Shown here one piece after another: positions 1-6,498 of a stretch of DNA of 9,965 bases (its first letter is position 1; every line of letters begins with the position of its first letter). The stretch is from contig CAISGS010000531.1 in NCBI GenBank assembly GCA_903884915.1, positions 1-9,965 on the forward strand. The letters are read 5' to 3'. This stretch comes from an uncultured Caulobacteraceae bacterium (GTDB lineage: Bacteria > Pseudomonadota > Alphaproteobacteria > Caulobacterales > Caulobacteraceae). The position numbers were made by a program, and so were the translations under genes. The notes under the pieces were generated by a model. That model saw only the letters and a list, made by a program, of their open reading frames with translations, did not search any database and was not told where the DNA came from.

Positions 1-362
1 GAGCCATTGAGGGCGCAGATGGTGGGCTTTTCCATGTTGAACATGACGGTTGGCGGCGTGAATTTCAGGTCAATATTGGTGGCATTGTTGTTACCGTTGG
101 AGATGCCGCCTTCGCTCGGACGTGTGACCTCGGTTAGGTCAAGGCCTGCGCAGAAGGCCCGGCCCGTACCGGTCAAGATCACGGCCCGAACGGCGGGGTC
201 CTTGTCGGCCGCAAGCATGTGCTCGGTCAGTTGATTGAGCATGTCGCGGCTGATGGTGTTCATCCGCTCTGGCCGGTTTAAGGTGATGATCGCGATATGG
301 CCCTCTATCCTATAGAGAACCTCGGCATTGTCGGCATCGTTGGCGGCTTGAACTTGGGACAT
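1..362 (-). CDS. Enoyl-CoA hydratase/isomerase (crotonase) family protein, 3' end cut off
   Basis: The reverse strand reads from ATG at 362 to the window edge, giving about 120 N-terminal residues of a family usually 250-280 long. Seen: the early crotonase strand and turn with HIAIITLNRPERMN (residues 22-35), VRAVILTGTGRAFCAGLDL (58-76) carrying the first oxyanion-hole backbone segment, and KPTICALNG (112-120), which normally leads into the second, glycine-rich oxyanion segment just outside the window. Crotonases hydrate or isomerise enoyl-CoA thioesters in the cytosol, often in fatty-acid or aromatic catabolism. The catalytic Glu residues cannot be inspected, so the exact reaction is open. 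It starts 14 bp after the dioxygenase stop on the same strand, so the two are probably co-transcribed. The ribosome site is weak (ACGGAA). Confidence 0.9.
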   Translation of the reverse strand, partial: MSQVQAANDADNAEVLYRIEGHIAIITLNRPERMNTISRDMLNQLTEHMLAADKDPAVRAVILTGTGRAFCAGLDLTEVTRPSEGGISNGNNNATNIDLKFTPPTVMFNMEKPTICALNG

Positions 363-376
363 CTGAGGTTCCGTCT

Positions 377-1216
377 TTAGCTAAGGGCGCAGCCGGCGAT
401 GGTGATGCGGTGCATCACGCGGCGGTGGCCGTGATAGTCATTCTTGGCAAAGTGCCAGCTGGCGCGGTTGTCCCAGATGGCGACCGAACCCGGCTTCCAT
501 TGCAGGGTGCAGACATTGTCCTGCGCAATCGCTTGGGCATAGAGATATTGCAGCAGGGGCAGGCTTTCCTCGCGGGTCCAGCCGTCAAACCGGGTGGTGA
601 AGGACGGATTGACATAGAGCGCTTTGCGGCCGCTGGTCGGGTGGGTGATGATCACCGGATGGACGGCAAGCGTCTGCTCGTCATGGCCGCGAAAGATGCT
701 GGCAATGTCGGTCTTGGCGTAGGCGCCGTCATGGCCATAGATGTGGTCGGCGGTGTGGACAGCGCGCATGGTCTCCAGCGTCGCCTTCAGCCCATCCGAC
801 AGGCTGTCATAGGCCGCATACATGCTGGCAAAGAGGGTGTCGCCGCCGCTGGGGGGCAGTTCACGGGCCAGAAGGATCGAGCCCATGGCCGGTTCGGCAT
901 CATAGCTGTGGTCCGTGTGCCAGCCGCCGCCAATATTGACCTTCTGGTTCTCTTCCTTCTGAACCAGCGCGATTTCTGGATAGAGCTCATTGATCGGGAA
1001 GAAACGGTTATAGTCGATCTCGCCCCATTGACGGGCAAAGGCGATATGTTGCTCTGGGCTAAGGTCCTGACCGCGTACCGCGACCACGCCATTTTCGGCG
1101 ACGGCAGAGCGCAGCCAGTTGATTTCGCTCTCACCTAGACGGCTAAGGTCTAGGCCCTCGACCTCGAGGCCGCAGGTTGGGGAAAGGGGGCGTACGGAAA
1201 CGGTGTCAGCGAGCAT
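377..1216 (-). CDS. TauD/TfdA-family Fe(II)/2-oxoglutarate-dependent dioxygenase
   Basis: A full-length 279-residue member of the TauD/TfdA family (usual length 270-300). These cytosolic enzymes use Fe(II), O2 and 2-oxoglutarate to hydroxylate a substrate, often releasing sulfite, a phenol or another leaving group. Seen: the iron triad H100-x-D102 (in GGGWHTDHSYD) and distal H255 (in WDNRASWH); T127 in GGDTLFASM and R266/R270 in the RRVMHR segment, which match the 2-oxoglutarate ligands of E. coli TauD. The TauD taurine-sulfonate residues, as I recall them (H70, Y73, N95), appear here as N70, F73 and G96, so taurine is an unlikely substrate. It is the first gene of a minus-strand operon with the crotonase. 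The start is supported by GAAAGG at 1225-1230. It faces a divergent serine hydrolase across an operator-like region. Confidence 0.93.
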   Translation of the reverse strand: MLADTVSVRPLSPTCGLEVEGLDLSRLGESEINWLRSAVAENGVVAVRGQDLSPEQHIAFARQWGEIDYNRFFPINELYPEIALVQKEENQKVNIGGGWHTDHSYDAEPAMGSILLARELPPSGGDTLFASMYAAYDSLSDGLKATLETMRAVHTADHIYGHDGAYAKTDIASIFRGHDEQTLAVHPVIITHPTSGRKALYVNPSFTTRFDGWTREESLPLLQYLYAQAIAQDNVCTLQWKPGSVAIWDNRASWHFAKNDYHGHRRVMHRITIAGCALS

Positions 1217-1272
1217 GGAGGGGGCCTTTCTTCGGATCTGTCACAATCACGCTAAGGCCCAGATAGCGATAG

Positions 1273-1310
1273 GACAATAGAGTTCGTCTGGAATTGTAAG
1301 GTCTATTGTC
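1273..1310. promoter_or_regulatory. Perfect 9-bp inverted repeat in a divergent promoter region
   Basis: GACAATAGA at 1273-1281 is repeated in inverted orientation as TCTATTGTC at 1302-1310, with a 20-bp spacer. It lies in the 173-bp gap between the dioxygenase start (1216) and the serine hydrolase start (1390), about 57 bp and 79 bp from the two starts. The motif ACAAT or its complement occurs four times nearby, beginning at 1243, 1274, 1293 and 1305. The placement fits a two-site operator for a regulator serving both transcription units. That role is inferred. The repeat itself is directly visible. Confidence 0.5.
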
Positions 1311-1378
1311 TTGGCGCCCAGATGCCCATAGCCTGACGGATGAAGGGGCGATCAGCGTCCCCAATGAAAAACAGATTT

Positions 1379-1383
1379 GGGAG
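1379..1383 (+). promoter_or_regulatory. Ribosome binding site deciding the serine hydrolase start
   Basis: GGGAG lies 6 nt before ATG at 1390. The reading frame stays open upstream to 1306, but that extension would bury the signal peptide behind 28 polar residues, so 1390 is preferred. Confidence 0.7.
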
Positions 1384-1389
1384 TGGAAC

Positions 1390-2730
1390 ATGGTGCTACG
1401 TAAACATTTGCTCGCGTCGGTCTTTTTGGCTTCGGCCTTGGCGCTGGGCGGTGCACCTTCGACCTATGCCAAGGATCTGCCCACCGACTATGCAGTTATT
1501 AAGCCGGTTGCCTCGGATAAGGTTGGCTTTGATGCTGAAAAGCTCAAGGCGCTCGATGCGGCAATGGCCGCAGCGGTTACGGATGGCCATGTCGCGGGCA
1601 TGACCACCTTGCTGGTGCGCCACGGGAAGGTTGTTCAGTTCAACACCTACGGCAAGGCCTCGAACGCCAAAAACAAGCCAATGACCAAGGATGCCTTGCT
1701 TCGCATCTATTCCATGACCAAGCCGATCACCGGCGTGTCCTTGATGATGTTGTTCGAGCAGGGCAAGTGGACCCTCGATGATCCCGTGTCCAAATTCATC
1801 CCTGAATTTGATCATCTGACGGTCATGACCGGCCTTGATGACAAGGGCGAGATGATCACCGTTCCGGCCAAACGCTCACCGACCATGCGCGAACTGATGA
1901 GCCACACGGCGGGCTTGGGCTATGGCCTTGATGACAAGCATCCCGTCGATCGCATGTTCCGCGACCGGAAGATCCTGCAGTCGCCGGGCCTTCAGGCCGC
2001 TGTGACCGAGATCGCTAAGATTCCACTGAAGTTCCAGCCGGGTGAGGGCTGGGCCTATAGCGCTGCCGTCGATGTTCAGGGCTATCTGGTTGAGCGTCTG
2101 TCAGGCCAGACCTTGGGCAGCTTCATGCAAAGCCGCATCTTTGGCCCGCTCAAGATGACCGACACCTCCTTCGTGGTGCCGCAGGACAAGATCGACCGCC
2201 TGTCCGCCGTCTATGTACGTTACCCCGCCGAGAGCCCGCTGGCCGAAACCAACTCAATCATGGGCTTTACCGTTCAGGACTATAGCAAGGCTCCCAATAT
2301 GGAATCGGGCGGCGGCGGTCTGGTGTCGAGCACCAGTGATTATGGCCGTTTCTCTCAGATGATCCTCAATGGGGGGCAGTTGGACGGTCAGCGTTTGCTG
2401 AAGCCTGAGACCGTGGCCTTGATGGGCAAAAACGTTATTCCGCAAGAGGTACTGGTGACCTCCAACGGTTCAACCGCCTCGCGCTTCAATGAGGCGGTGG
2501 GCTTTGGCCTCGACTTCATGGTCGTCAATGACCCGGTTATGGCCAAGTCACCGGTCGGCAAGGGCACGATGAGTTGGGGCGGCGCGGCTGGAACTTGGTT
2601 CTGGATCGATCCGACCAATGACCTCTATTTCGTTGGCATGATCCAGCGGATGGCGGGCACGGGCAAGCTGGACCTGCGCCAGATCTCGCAAGACCTGACC
2701 TACAAGGCTCTGGTCGATCCAAGCAAATAG
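1390..2730 (+). CDS. Exported beta-lactamase-fold serine hydrolase (family VIII esterase-like)
   Basis: 446 residues. An N-terminal signal peptide (MVLRKHLLASVFLASALAL, likely cut after TYA at residue 27) suggests export to the periplasm. Seen: the nucleophile motif S108-M-T-K111, the helix motif LMSHTAGLGYG (169-179), the second catalytic Tyr in G-W-A-Y223-S-A, and the C-terminal SWGGAAGTWFWIDP block (395-408), which replaces the KTG box of true class C beta-lactamases. This combination is typical of EstB-type family VIII carboxylesterases and related penicillin-binding-protein-like hydrolases rather than antibiotic-resistance enzymes. The third residue of the Tyr motif is Ala, not Asn, which also points away from beta-lactam hydrolysis. 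The substrate is unknown. It is transcribed divergently from the dioxygenase operon, and ends 24 bp before the convergent phosphatase gene. Confidence 0.88.
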   Translation: MVLRKHLLASVFLASALALGGAPSTYAKDLPTDYAVIKPVASDKVGFDAEKLKALDAAMAAAVTDGHVAGMTTLLVRHGKVVQFNTYGKASNAKNKPMTKDALLRIYSMTKPITGVSLMMLFEQGKWTLDDPVSKFIPEFDHLTVMTGLDDKGEMITVPAKRSPTMRELMSHTAGLGYGLDDKHPVDRMFRDRKILQSPGLQAAVTEIAKIPLKFQPGEGWAYSAAVDVQGYLVERLSGQTLGSFMQSRIFGPLKMTDTSFVVPQDKIDRLSAVYVRYPAESPLAETNSIMGFTVQDYSKAPNMESGGGGLVSSTSDYGRFSQMILNGGQLDGQRLLKPETVALMGKNVIPQEVLVTSNGSTASRFNEAVGFGLDFMVVNDPVMAKSPVGKGTMSWGGAAGTWFWIDPTNDLYFVGMIQRMAGTGKLDLRQISQDLTYKALVDPSK

Positions 2731-2754
2731 GGTGATGGGGCGCTTGGGCTGTCT

Positions 2755-3573
2755 CTAGAAGACGGCTTGAGCGTCCAGCGCCAAGGTGGCGGCGCAGCTT
2801 GCAGCCATCGGAGCGGCCTTGGCCCGCAAGGCGGCAAGCTCTTCACGCGCCGCTTCCAAGTCGGCCCGAAAGGCGGCTTGCCCGTGAAGGGTGGCGATCA
2901 GCGAAGCCCCATTGGTGCGGCCAGCCTCAACGGCGCTGGGCGAGTGGACTCCGCAAACGACCCGGCTTTCCCCAAAGGCGCGGCCGCGGTTCAGGATAGC
3001 CGTGGCGCGGTCAGGGGCTAGTTCTGCCAAGATCAGGCTCATGCTCCAGCCCCAGGTCGAATGGCCGGACGGATAGTCTGGGCTGGCATCCAAGAGCACC
3101 GAGGGTGGCACGCAAATCTTGCCCGCCTCGATCAGATAGGGCCGCTTGCGCTTGAACACATCCTTCACGGCCGAGACCTGCCGGCCCGTATCAATTGCGG
3201 TGCGGCTTAGCAATGTGTTCAGCTTGGGTGCTGCTTGCGCGCTCAACTCAAGGCCAACCGCGCAGCTGAAACCCTTGAGCATGGCGTCTGGCATGGTCGG
3301 AACATCGGCCTGAGCCATGGCCCAGCGCGGCGTGCCCTCAAGAGCGCGCGTGGCGCGAAAGACGCCTTGGTCAACTGCCTCGCGGGCCGAGCCTGTCGTT
3401 GGCGGTAAGGGTAGAATCTTGGCCGCGTCCGGCCATGTTTCCGGGGTCAGATAACCCGTCGGAAAGGCCGAGCGGGCAGGTGCAGGCGCAGGCGTTGTCT
3501 GAGCAACTTGGGCGCTCGCGGCACCGGAAAGTCCCATGGCCGTGATGATCAAGATGGACTTTAAGCTGGACAT
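2755..3573 (-). CDS. Exported class A-type acid phosphatase (PAP2), catalytic Asp replaced
   Basis: 272 residues from ATG at 3573. The start gives a clean signal peptide (MSSLKSILIITAMGLSGAASA, cut after residue 21). The frame stays open to a TTG at 3669, but that form would place 32 polar residues ahead of the signal. Seen: the PAP2 phosphatase signature K137-x6-R144-P145, P168-S-G-H171, and S203-R-x5-H210. Family members are periplasmic non-specific acid phosphatases that form a phospho-histidine on the second His (here H210). The usual Asp four residues after that His is A214 (codon GCC, in HSPSAVEAGR). The gene might be weakly active, use another residue, or have a changed role. It is divergent from the paralog pair downstream and converges on the serine hydrolase. 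Confidence 0.88.
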   Translation of the reverse strand: MSSLKSILIITAMGLSGAASAQVAQTTPAPAPARSAFPTGYLTPETWPDAAKILPLPPTTGSAREAVDQGVFRATRALEGTPRWAMAQADVPTMPDAMLKGFSCAVGLELSAQAAPKLNTLLSRTAIDTGRQVSAVKDVFKRKRPYLIEAGKICVPPSVLLDASPDYPSGHSTWGWSMSLILAELAPDRATAILNRGRAFGESRVVCGVHSPSAVEAGRTNGASLIATLHGQAAFRADLEAAREELAALRAKAAPMAASCAATLALDAQAVF

Positions 3574-3691
3574 GGCGCGATCCCGGATCGGAGGTTTTGG
3601 TTGTCTTTCGTTGATATACGAGCCAGCCGCGCTTGGCGATTGTTGGTTCAACTGACGGCTGGGCTTCAATGACCGGGCAGGGACGGATTTT

Positions 3692-3719
3692 TAGAACCCT
3701 ATTGATGTCTAAAGTTCTA
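3692..3719. promoter_or_regulatory. Inverted repeat upstream of the first paralog
   Basis: TAGAAC at 3692-3697 pairs with GTTCTA at 3714-3719 across a 16-bp spacer, inside the 263-bp divergent gap between the phosphatase and the first paralog (start 3837). The arm is preceded by T, giving TTAGAA, the same core as the repeat before the second paralog. The short arms make this a tentative operator. Confidence 0.3.
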
Positions 3720-3836
3720 TCCTGCGTAGGTTGCTCCGCTGCGTCCGGGGGGTATAGTTAGGACGCTAAATGTGACTTGAGCGCGGTTTTCCGAAGAACC
3801 TGAAGGCGTGCGGCGCATCGGAATAGGTTAAATAGA

Positions 3837-4982
3837 ATGTCGGCTAGCGAAATTAGAAGCCTGAGCTCACTAGAAAAAAGCGCATCAACAGCCCGCGTTC
3901 TAAATCTGCGGAAGGTTTTCGCCGATTATGGTGATGATGATGATTACAAAAAATCACCCTTTTTCAATAATATTACTTTAAATCGTTGCTTAATACTAAA
4001 GCACCGGTTGCGTGGTAATGAGCGAGACGAATTTACCGAATTTCGTAATGTTGCTACGAAGCTTGTTGTTCCAATTGATGTCACAGACCTGAAAATGGGC
4101 GCTCTATATGTTTTTGTAGGGCAGAAAAATTTTGAGAAAATGCTTTGTAACAGTCTCAACAAGACTGAAATGGATCTTCAAAAAGATCTTGAAATACTAC
4201 GAACGCTCGATACAATTCCGACGTTAGATCCATTCTTGCTTAGGGAGACCTTGGATCGCGCCGGAATTAAGCCCGCCAACTGCTATTTCCAGATTACTGA
4301 AGCAGACATCATCCGAATGTTGGCCTTTGCTGAAGCCGAAATTGGTGCCTTGGTGCGCATGTCCTTTGGCAATGATGGCAATGCCGAGCAGGCCAGTATC
4401 CTAACCAAGAAGCTTCTGTCCAATTCGGGTGCCGCCGACACCGAAGCTCTGCGCCTGACGCTTCATATGGACCATATTCAATATCGCGAGGGCATTTTCT
4501 GCTGGAAGGCCTTTTTGTACTATAAGTGGCAACTTAAGGACATTATGCCCAAATCGGCGCGCGTCCTGTCCGAGATCGAGAACGTCATCCCTCGAGGTAA
4601 GGCGACCAGTGATGAAAAGCTCCAGATCACAGATATGCGGAGCAACATCTCACGCAGCTTTAACAAGGCTGTGAAGAGTGTCAGCGATACCCTATCGATC
4701 TATGACAATGCCTATTACATGCTCACGCAAAAGAGTGACCCGCAGGTCTTCAAGAACTTCTTGTTGTCTGCGCCCGAGCTGTTCAAGGCGTTGGGAGAGC
4801 GTCTGGGCGCCGTTCAGCATCTGCTGAGTTTTTGGCGCTTTCGTGTGCCCGAAGGTACGCGTCCTCAAATGGCTGCTGAAGAGCTACTGGATATATTTGG
4901 TGACTTTGAAAACAGCCTTGATGTCGTCAACAATCAGCAGGAGACGGCTATTCCGCAGATTGATTTGAACTCTGGCAGTTAG
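3837..4982 (+). CDS. Unknown protein, first of two tandem paralogs
   Basis: I do not recognise this 381-residue family. There is no signal peptide, membrane segment or known catalytic motif; it reads as a soluble, charged, probably mostly helical cytosolic protein. It aligns without gaps to the gene at 5401-6498 (about 250 of 365 positions identical by hand), and the alignment supports the start, since both begin nine residues before the shared S of RSLS. Blocks identical in both include YVFVGQKNFE (91-100), IPTLDPFLLRE (127-137), QYREGIFCWKAFLYYKWQL (215-233) and SFWRFRVPEG (331-340). It carries a 16-residue C-terminal tail the paralog lacks. Base composition is odd: positions 3901-4200 are about 36% GC against about 52% in 4201-4440, so codon use changes within the gene. 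The ribosome site is weak (AGG, 3825-3827). Confidence 0.88.
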   Translation: MSASEIRSLSSLEKSASTARVLNLRKVFADYGDDDDYKKSPFFNNITLNRCLILKHRLRGNERDEFTEFRNVATKLVVPIDVTDLKMGALYVFVGQKNFEKMLCNSLNKTEMDLQKDLEILRTLDTIPTLDPFLLRETLDRAGIKPANCYFQITEADIIRMLAFAEAEIGALVRMSFGNDGNAEQASILTKKLLSNSGAADTEALRLTLHMDHIQYREGIFCWKAFLYYKWQLKDIMPKSARVLSEIENVIPRGKATSDEKLQITDMRSNISRSFNKAVKSVSDTLSIYDNAYYMLTQKSDPQVFKNFLLSAPELFKALGERLGAVQHLLSFWRFRVPEGTRPQMAAEELLDIFGDFENSLDVVNNQQETAIPQIDLNSGS

Positions 4983-5400
4983 AAAATAGTCGCGCCTTTA
5001 GAATTTAAAAATCGGATTTCTGTCAATTTCTGGTGATGAATTCTGGGTGATTCAGTAAAAACATACAGGTTTTAGGTTTGTTTTTATGCCCCGTTCAAAA
5101 ATAAAAATTGCTTTTCTAAGTTGATTGATGCTCAGGACCGCAAGTCTGTAGCATATTAAAAGTGGTTTTAGTTCGCTTTCAGTTACCATCTAGGTTTGGT
5201 TGCGTAGATTAGAAATAAATGGCTTGGTTGTGCGTCTTTAGATCAAGCGGCATCGATATCTCGAGCTTGGTCGACACATCCAAGGGGTATCTGTTCACGA
5301 TGTATTTCGGCGATCCCCACAGTCGCAATGTTTTAGAAAATCGAGCATCACCCGCGCGTTTTTCTAACCCTGTGCAAAGACATATCAACAGAGTCTGAGC
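4983..5400. other. 418-bp spacer between the paralogs, AT-rich in its first part
   Basis: No credible gene is present. The first 240 bases are about 34% GC by hand count; the last 180 are about 49%. TTAGAA or its complement TTCTAA begins at 4998, 5114, 5209, 5333 and 5362, more often than chance would suggest even for AT-rich DNA. I see no convincing rho-independent terminator after the first paralog and no tRNA. The length and composition suggest that the second paralog has its own promoter here, or that an unrecognised small RNA lies here. Neither is shown by the sequence alone. Confidence 0.5.
5333..5367. promoter_or_regulatory. 8-bp inverted repeat just upstream of the second paralog
   Basis: TTAGAAAA at 5333-5340 is matched by TTTTCTAA at 5360-5367 across a 19-bp GC-rich spacer, ending 33 bp before ATG at 5401. 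It could be an operator or an early terminator or attenuator stem; with a 19-nt loop and A/T arms an operator is more plausible. Its TTAGAA core recurs upstream of the first paralog. Confidence 0.4.
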
Positions 5401-6498
5401 ATGGCCATTGGTGATTTACGAAGCTTGAGTGCTCTTGAAAATTCGGCGTCCACGGCGCGGGTTTTGAATTTACGCCGTGTTCATGCAAACTTCTCTGACG
5501 ATCCTGCCTATTCCAAAAGCCCATTTTTCTACAACTCAACCCTCAACCGATCCTTGATCGTAAAGCATCGCTTGCGGGCCAATGAGCGGTCGGAATTTGT
5601 GGCAGCGCGCAATGTCGCGACGAAATTGATCATCCCAATCAACGAAAACGATCTAAAACACGGTGCCCATTACGTCTTTGTTGGGCAGAAAAACTTCGAA
5701 CAGATGTTGTCGGGGAGTATCGACAAGGATGTTTCGGAGTTGCGTCGGGATTTGGAAACCCTAAGCGCGCTGGATGCCATTCCGACATTGGATCCTTTTC
5801 TGCTCCGAGAACAGTTGCAGCGAAACGGGATTAAGCCGGCGGGATGTTATTTCCAAATCACCGATGCCGACGTCCAACGGATGTTGTTCTTCGCTGAGAA
5901 TGAGATTGGCGATCTGGTGCGCCTGGCTGTGGGCGGCGAGGGAACGGCGGAGCAGGCCGGGGTGATGACCAAAAAACTGTTGTCCAACAGAGGCGCGGAA
6001 CAGACCGAAGGTCTGCGCATGGTCTTGCAAATGGACCACACCCAATATCGCGAGGGTATTTTTTGCTGGAAAGCCTTCCTCTATTACAAATGGCAACTGA
6101 TGGAACTTCTGCCCAAGGCGGACAAGGTTATCCAAGAGATTGCGCATGTCGTTCCCCGCGGCTCACCGACCTATGATGAGAAGGCTGAGATCAGCGACAT
6201 GCGGGACAATATTTCTCACAGTTTCGCGGCGGCGGTGAAGAGCGTTACGGCGACCTTGGCGATCTACGATAATGCCTACCAAATGCTGACCCAGAAGAGT
6301 GATCCTAAGGTCTTCAAGGATTTTCTGCTTTCAGCTCCAGCACTGTTCAACACGCTCGGCGAGCGGTTGGGTGCGGTTGAGCATCTGTTGAGCTTTTGGC
6401 GCTTTCGCGTACCCGAAGGCAAGCGCTCTCAGTTACAGGCCAATGAGCTCATCGATATATTCGGTGACTTTGAAACAAGCCTTGAGGTCAAGAGCTAG
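5401..6498 (+). CDS. Unknown protein, second of two tandem paralogs
   Basis: 365 residues of the same unrecognised family as the gene at 3837-4982, about 68% identical over its whole length without a gap, and ending where the other's extra tail begins. No signal peptide, membrane segment or known motif is visible. The most conserved part is residues 211-230 around DHxQYREGIFCWKAFLYYK, rich in aromatics; the central region (171-186, 239-263) and residues 101-120 vary most. GC content is even along the gene and near that of the neighbours, unlike the first copy, so this may be the copy closer to the ancestral state. Its TAG stop overlaps the stop of the convergent monooxygenase. The ribosome site is weak. 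Retention of two clearly diverged copies suggests two related but distinct roles, or a hetero-oligomer. Confidence 0.88.
   Translation: MAIGDLRSLSALENSASTARVLNLRRVHANFSDDPAYSKSPFFYNSTLNRSLIVKHRLRANERSEFVAARNVATKLIIPINENDLKHGAHYVFVGQKNFEQMLSGSIDKDVSELRRDLETLSALDAIPTLDPFLLREQLQRNGIKPAGCYFQITDADVQRMLFFAENEIGDLVRLAVGGEGTAEQAGVMTKKLLSNRGAEQTEGLRMVLQMDHTQYREGIFCWKAFLYYKWQLMELLPKADKVIQEIAHVVPRGSPTYDEKAEISDMRDNISHSFAAAVKSVTATLAIYDNAYQMLTQKSDPKVFKDFLLSAPALFNTLGERLGAVEHLLSFWRFRVPEGKRSQLQANELIDIFGDFETSLEVKS

Noticed and set aside
410..1138. Long plus-strand open frame opposite the dioxygenase gene
   Set aside because: The opposite strand carries an unmistakable TauD-family gene with all catalytic residues; this frame gives a low-complexity G/A/V/D-rich product with no family features, typical of an antisense shadow.
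3574..3669. N-terminal extension of the phosphatase to a TTG start at 3669
   Set aside because: It would put 32 polar residues before a clear signal peptide; ATG at 3573 fits an exported protein better.
5011..5025. Possible terminator AAATC-G-GATTT after the first paralog
   Set aside because: A 5-bp A/T-rich stem with a 1-nt loop and no following T run cannot act as a rho-independent terminator.
5086..5124. 12-codon ATG frame (MPRSKIKIAFLS) in the spacer
   Set aside because: Very short, lacks a clear ribosome site, and sits in AT-rich sequence where such frames are common.
5252..5275. Cluster of ATCGAT, GATATC, CTCGAG and GTCGAC resembling a cloning polylinker
   Set aside because: Four palindromic hexamers in 24 bp look suspicious, but the order and linking bases do not match a vector I know, no other vector-like sequence flanks them, and overlapping CGA/TCG-rich words arise easily in this composition. 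Coincidence is most likely.
3749..5290. GGGGTAT shared upstream of both paralogs (3749-3755 and 5284-5290)
   Set aside because: A single 7-mer without matching flanks or equal distance to the starts is within chance expectation.
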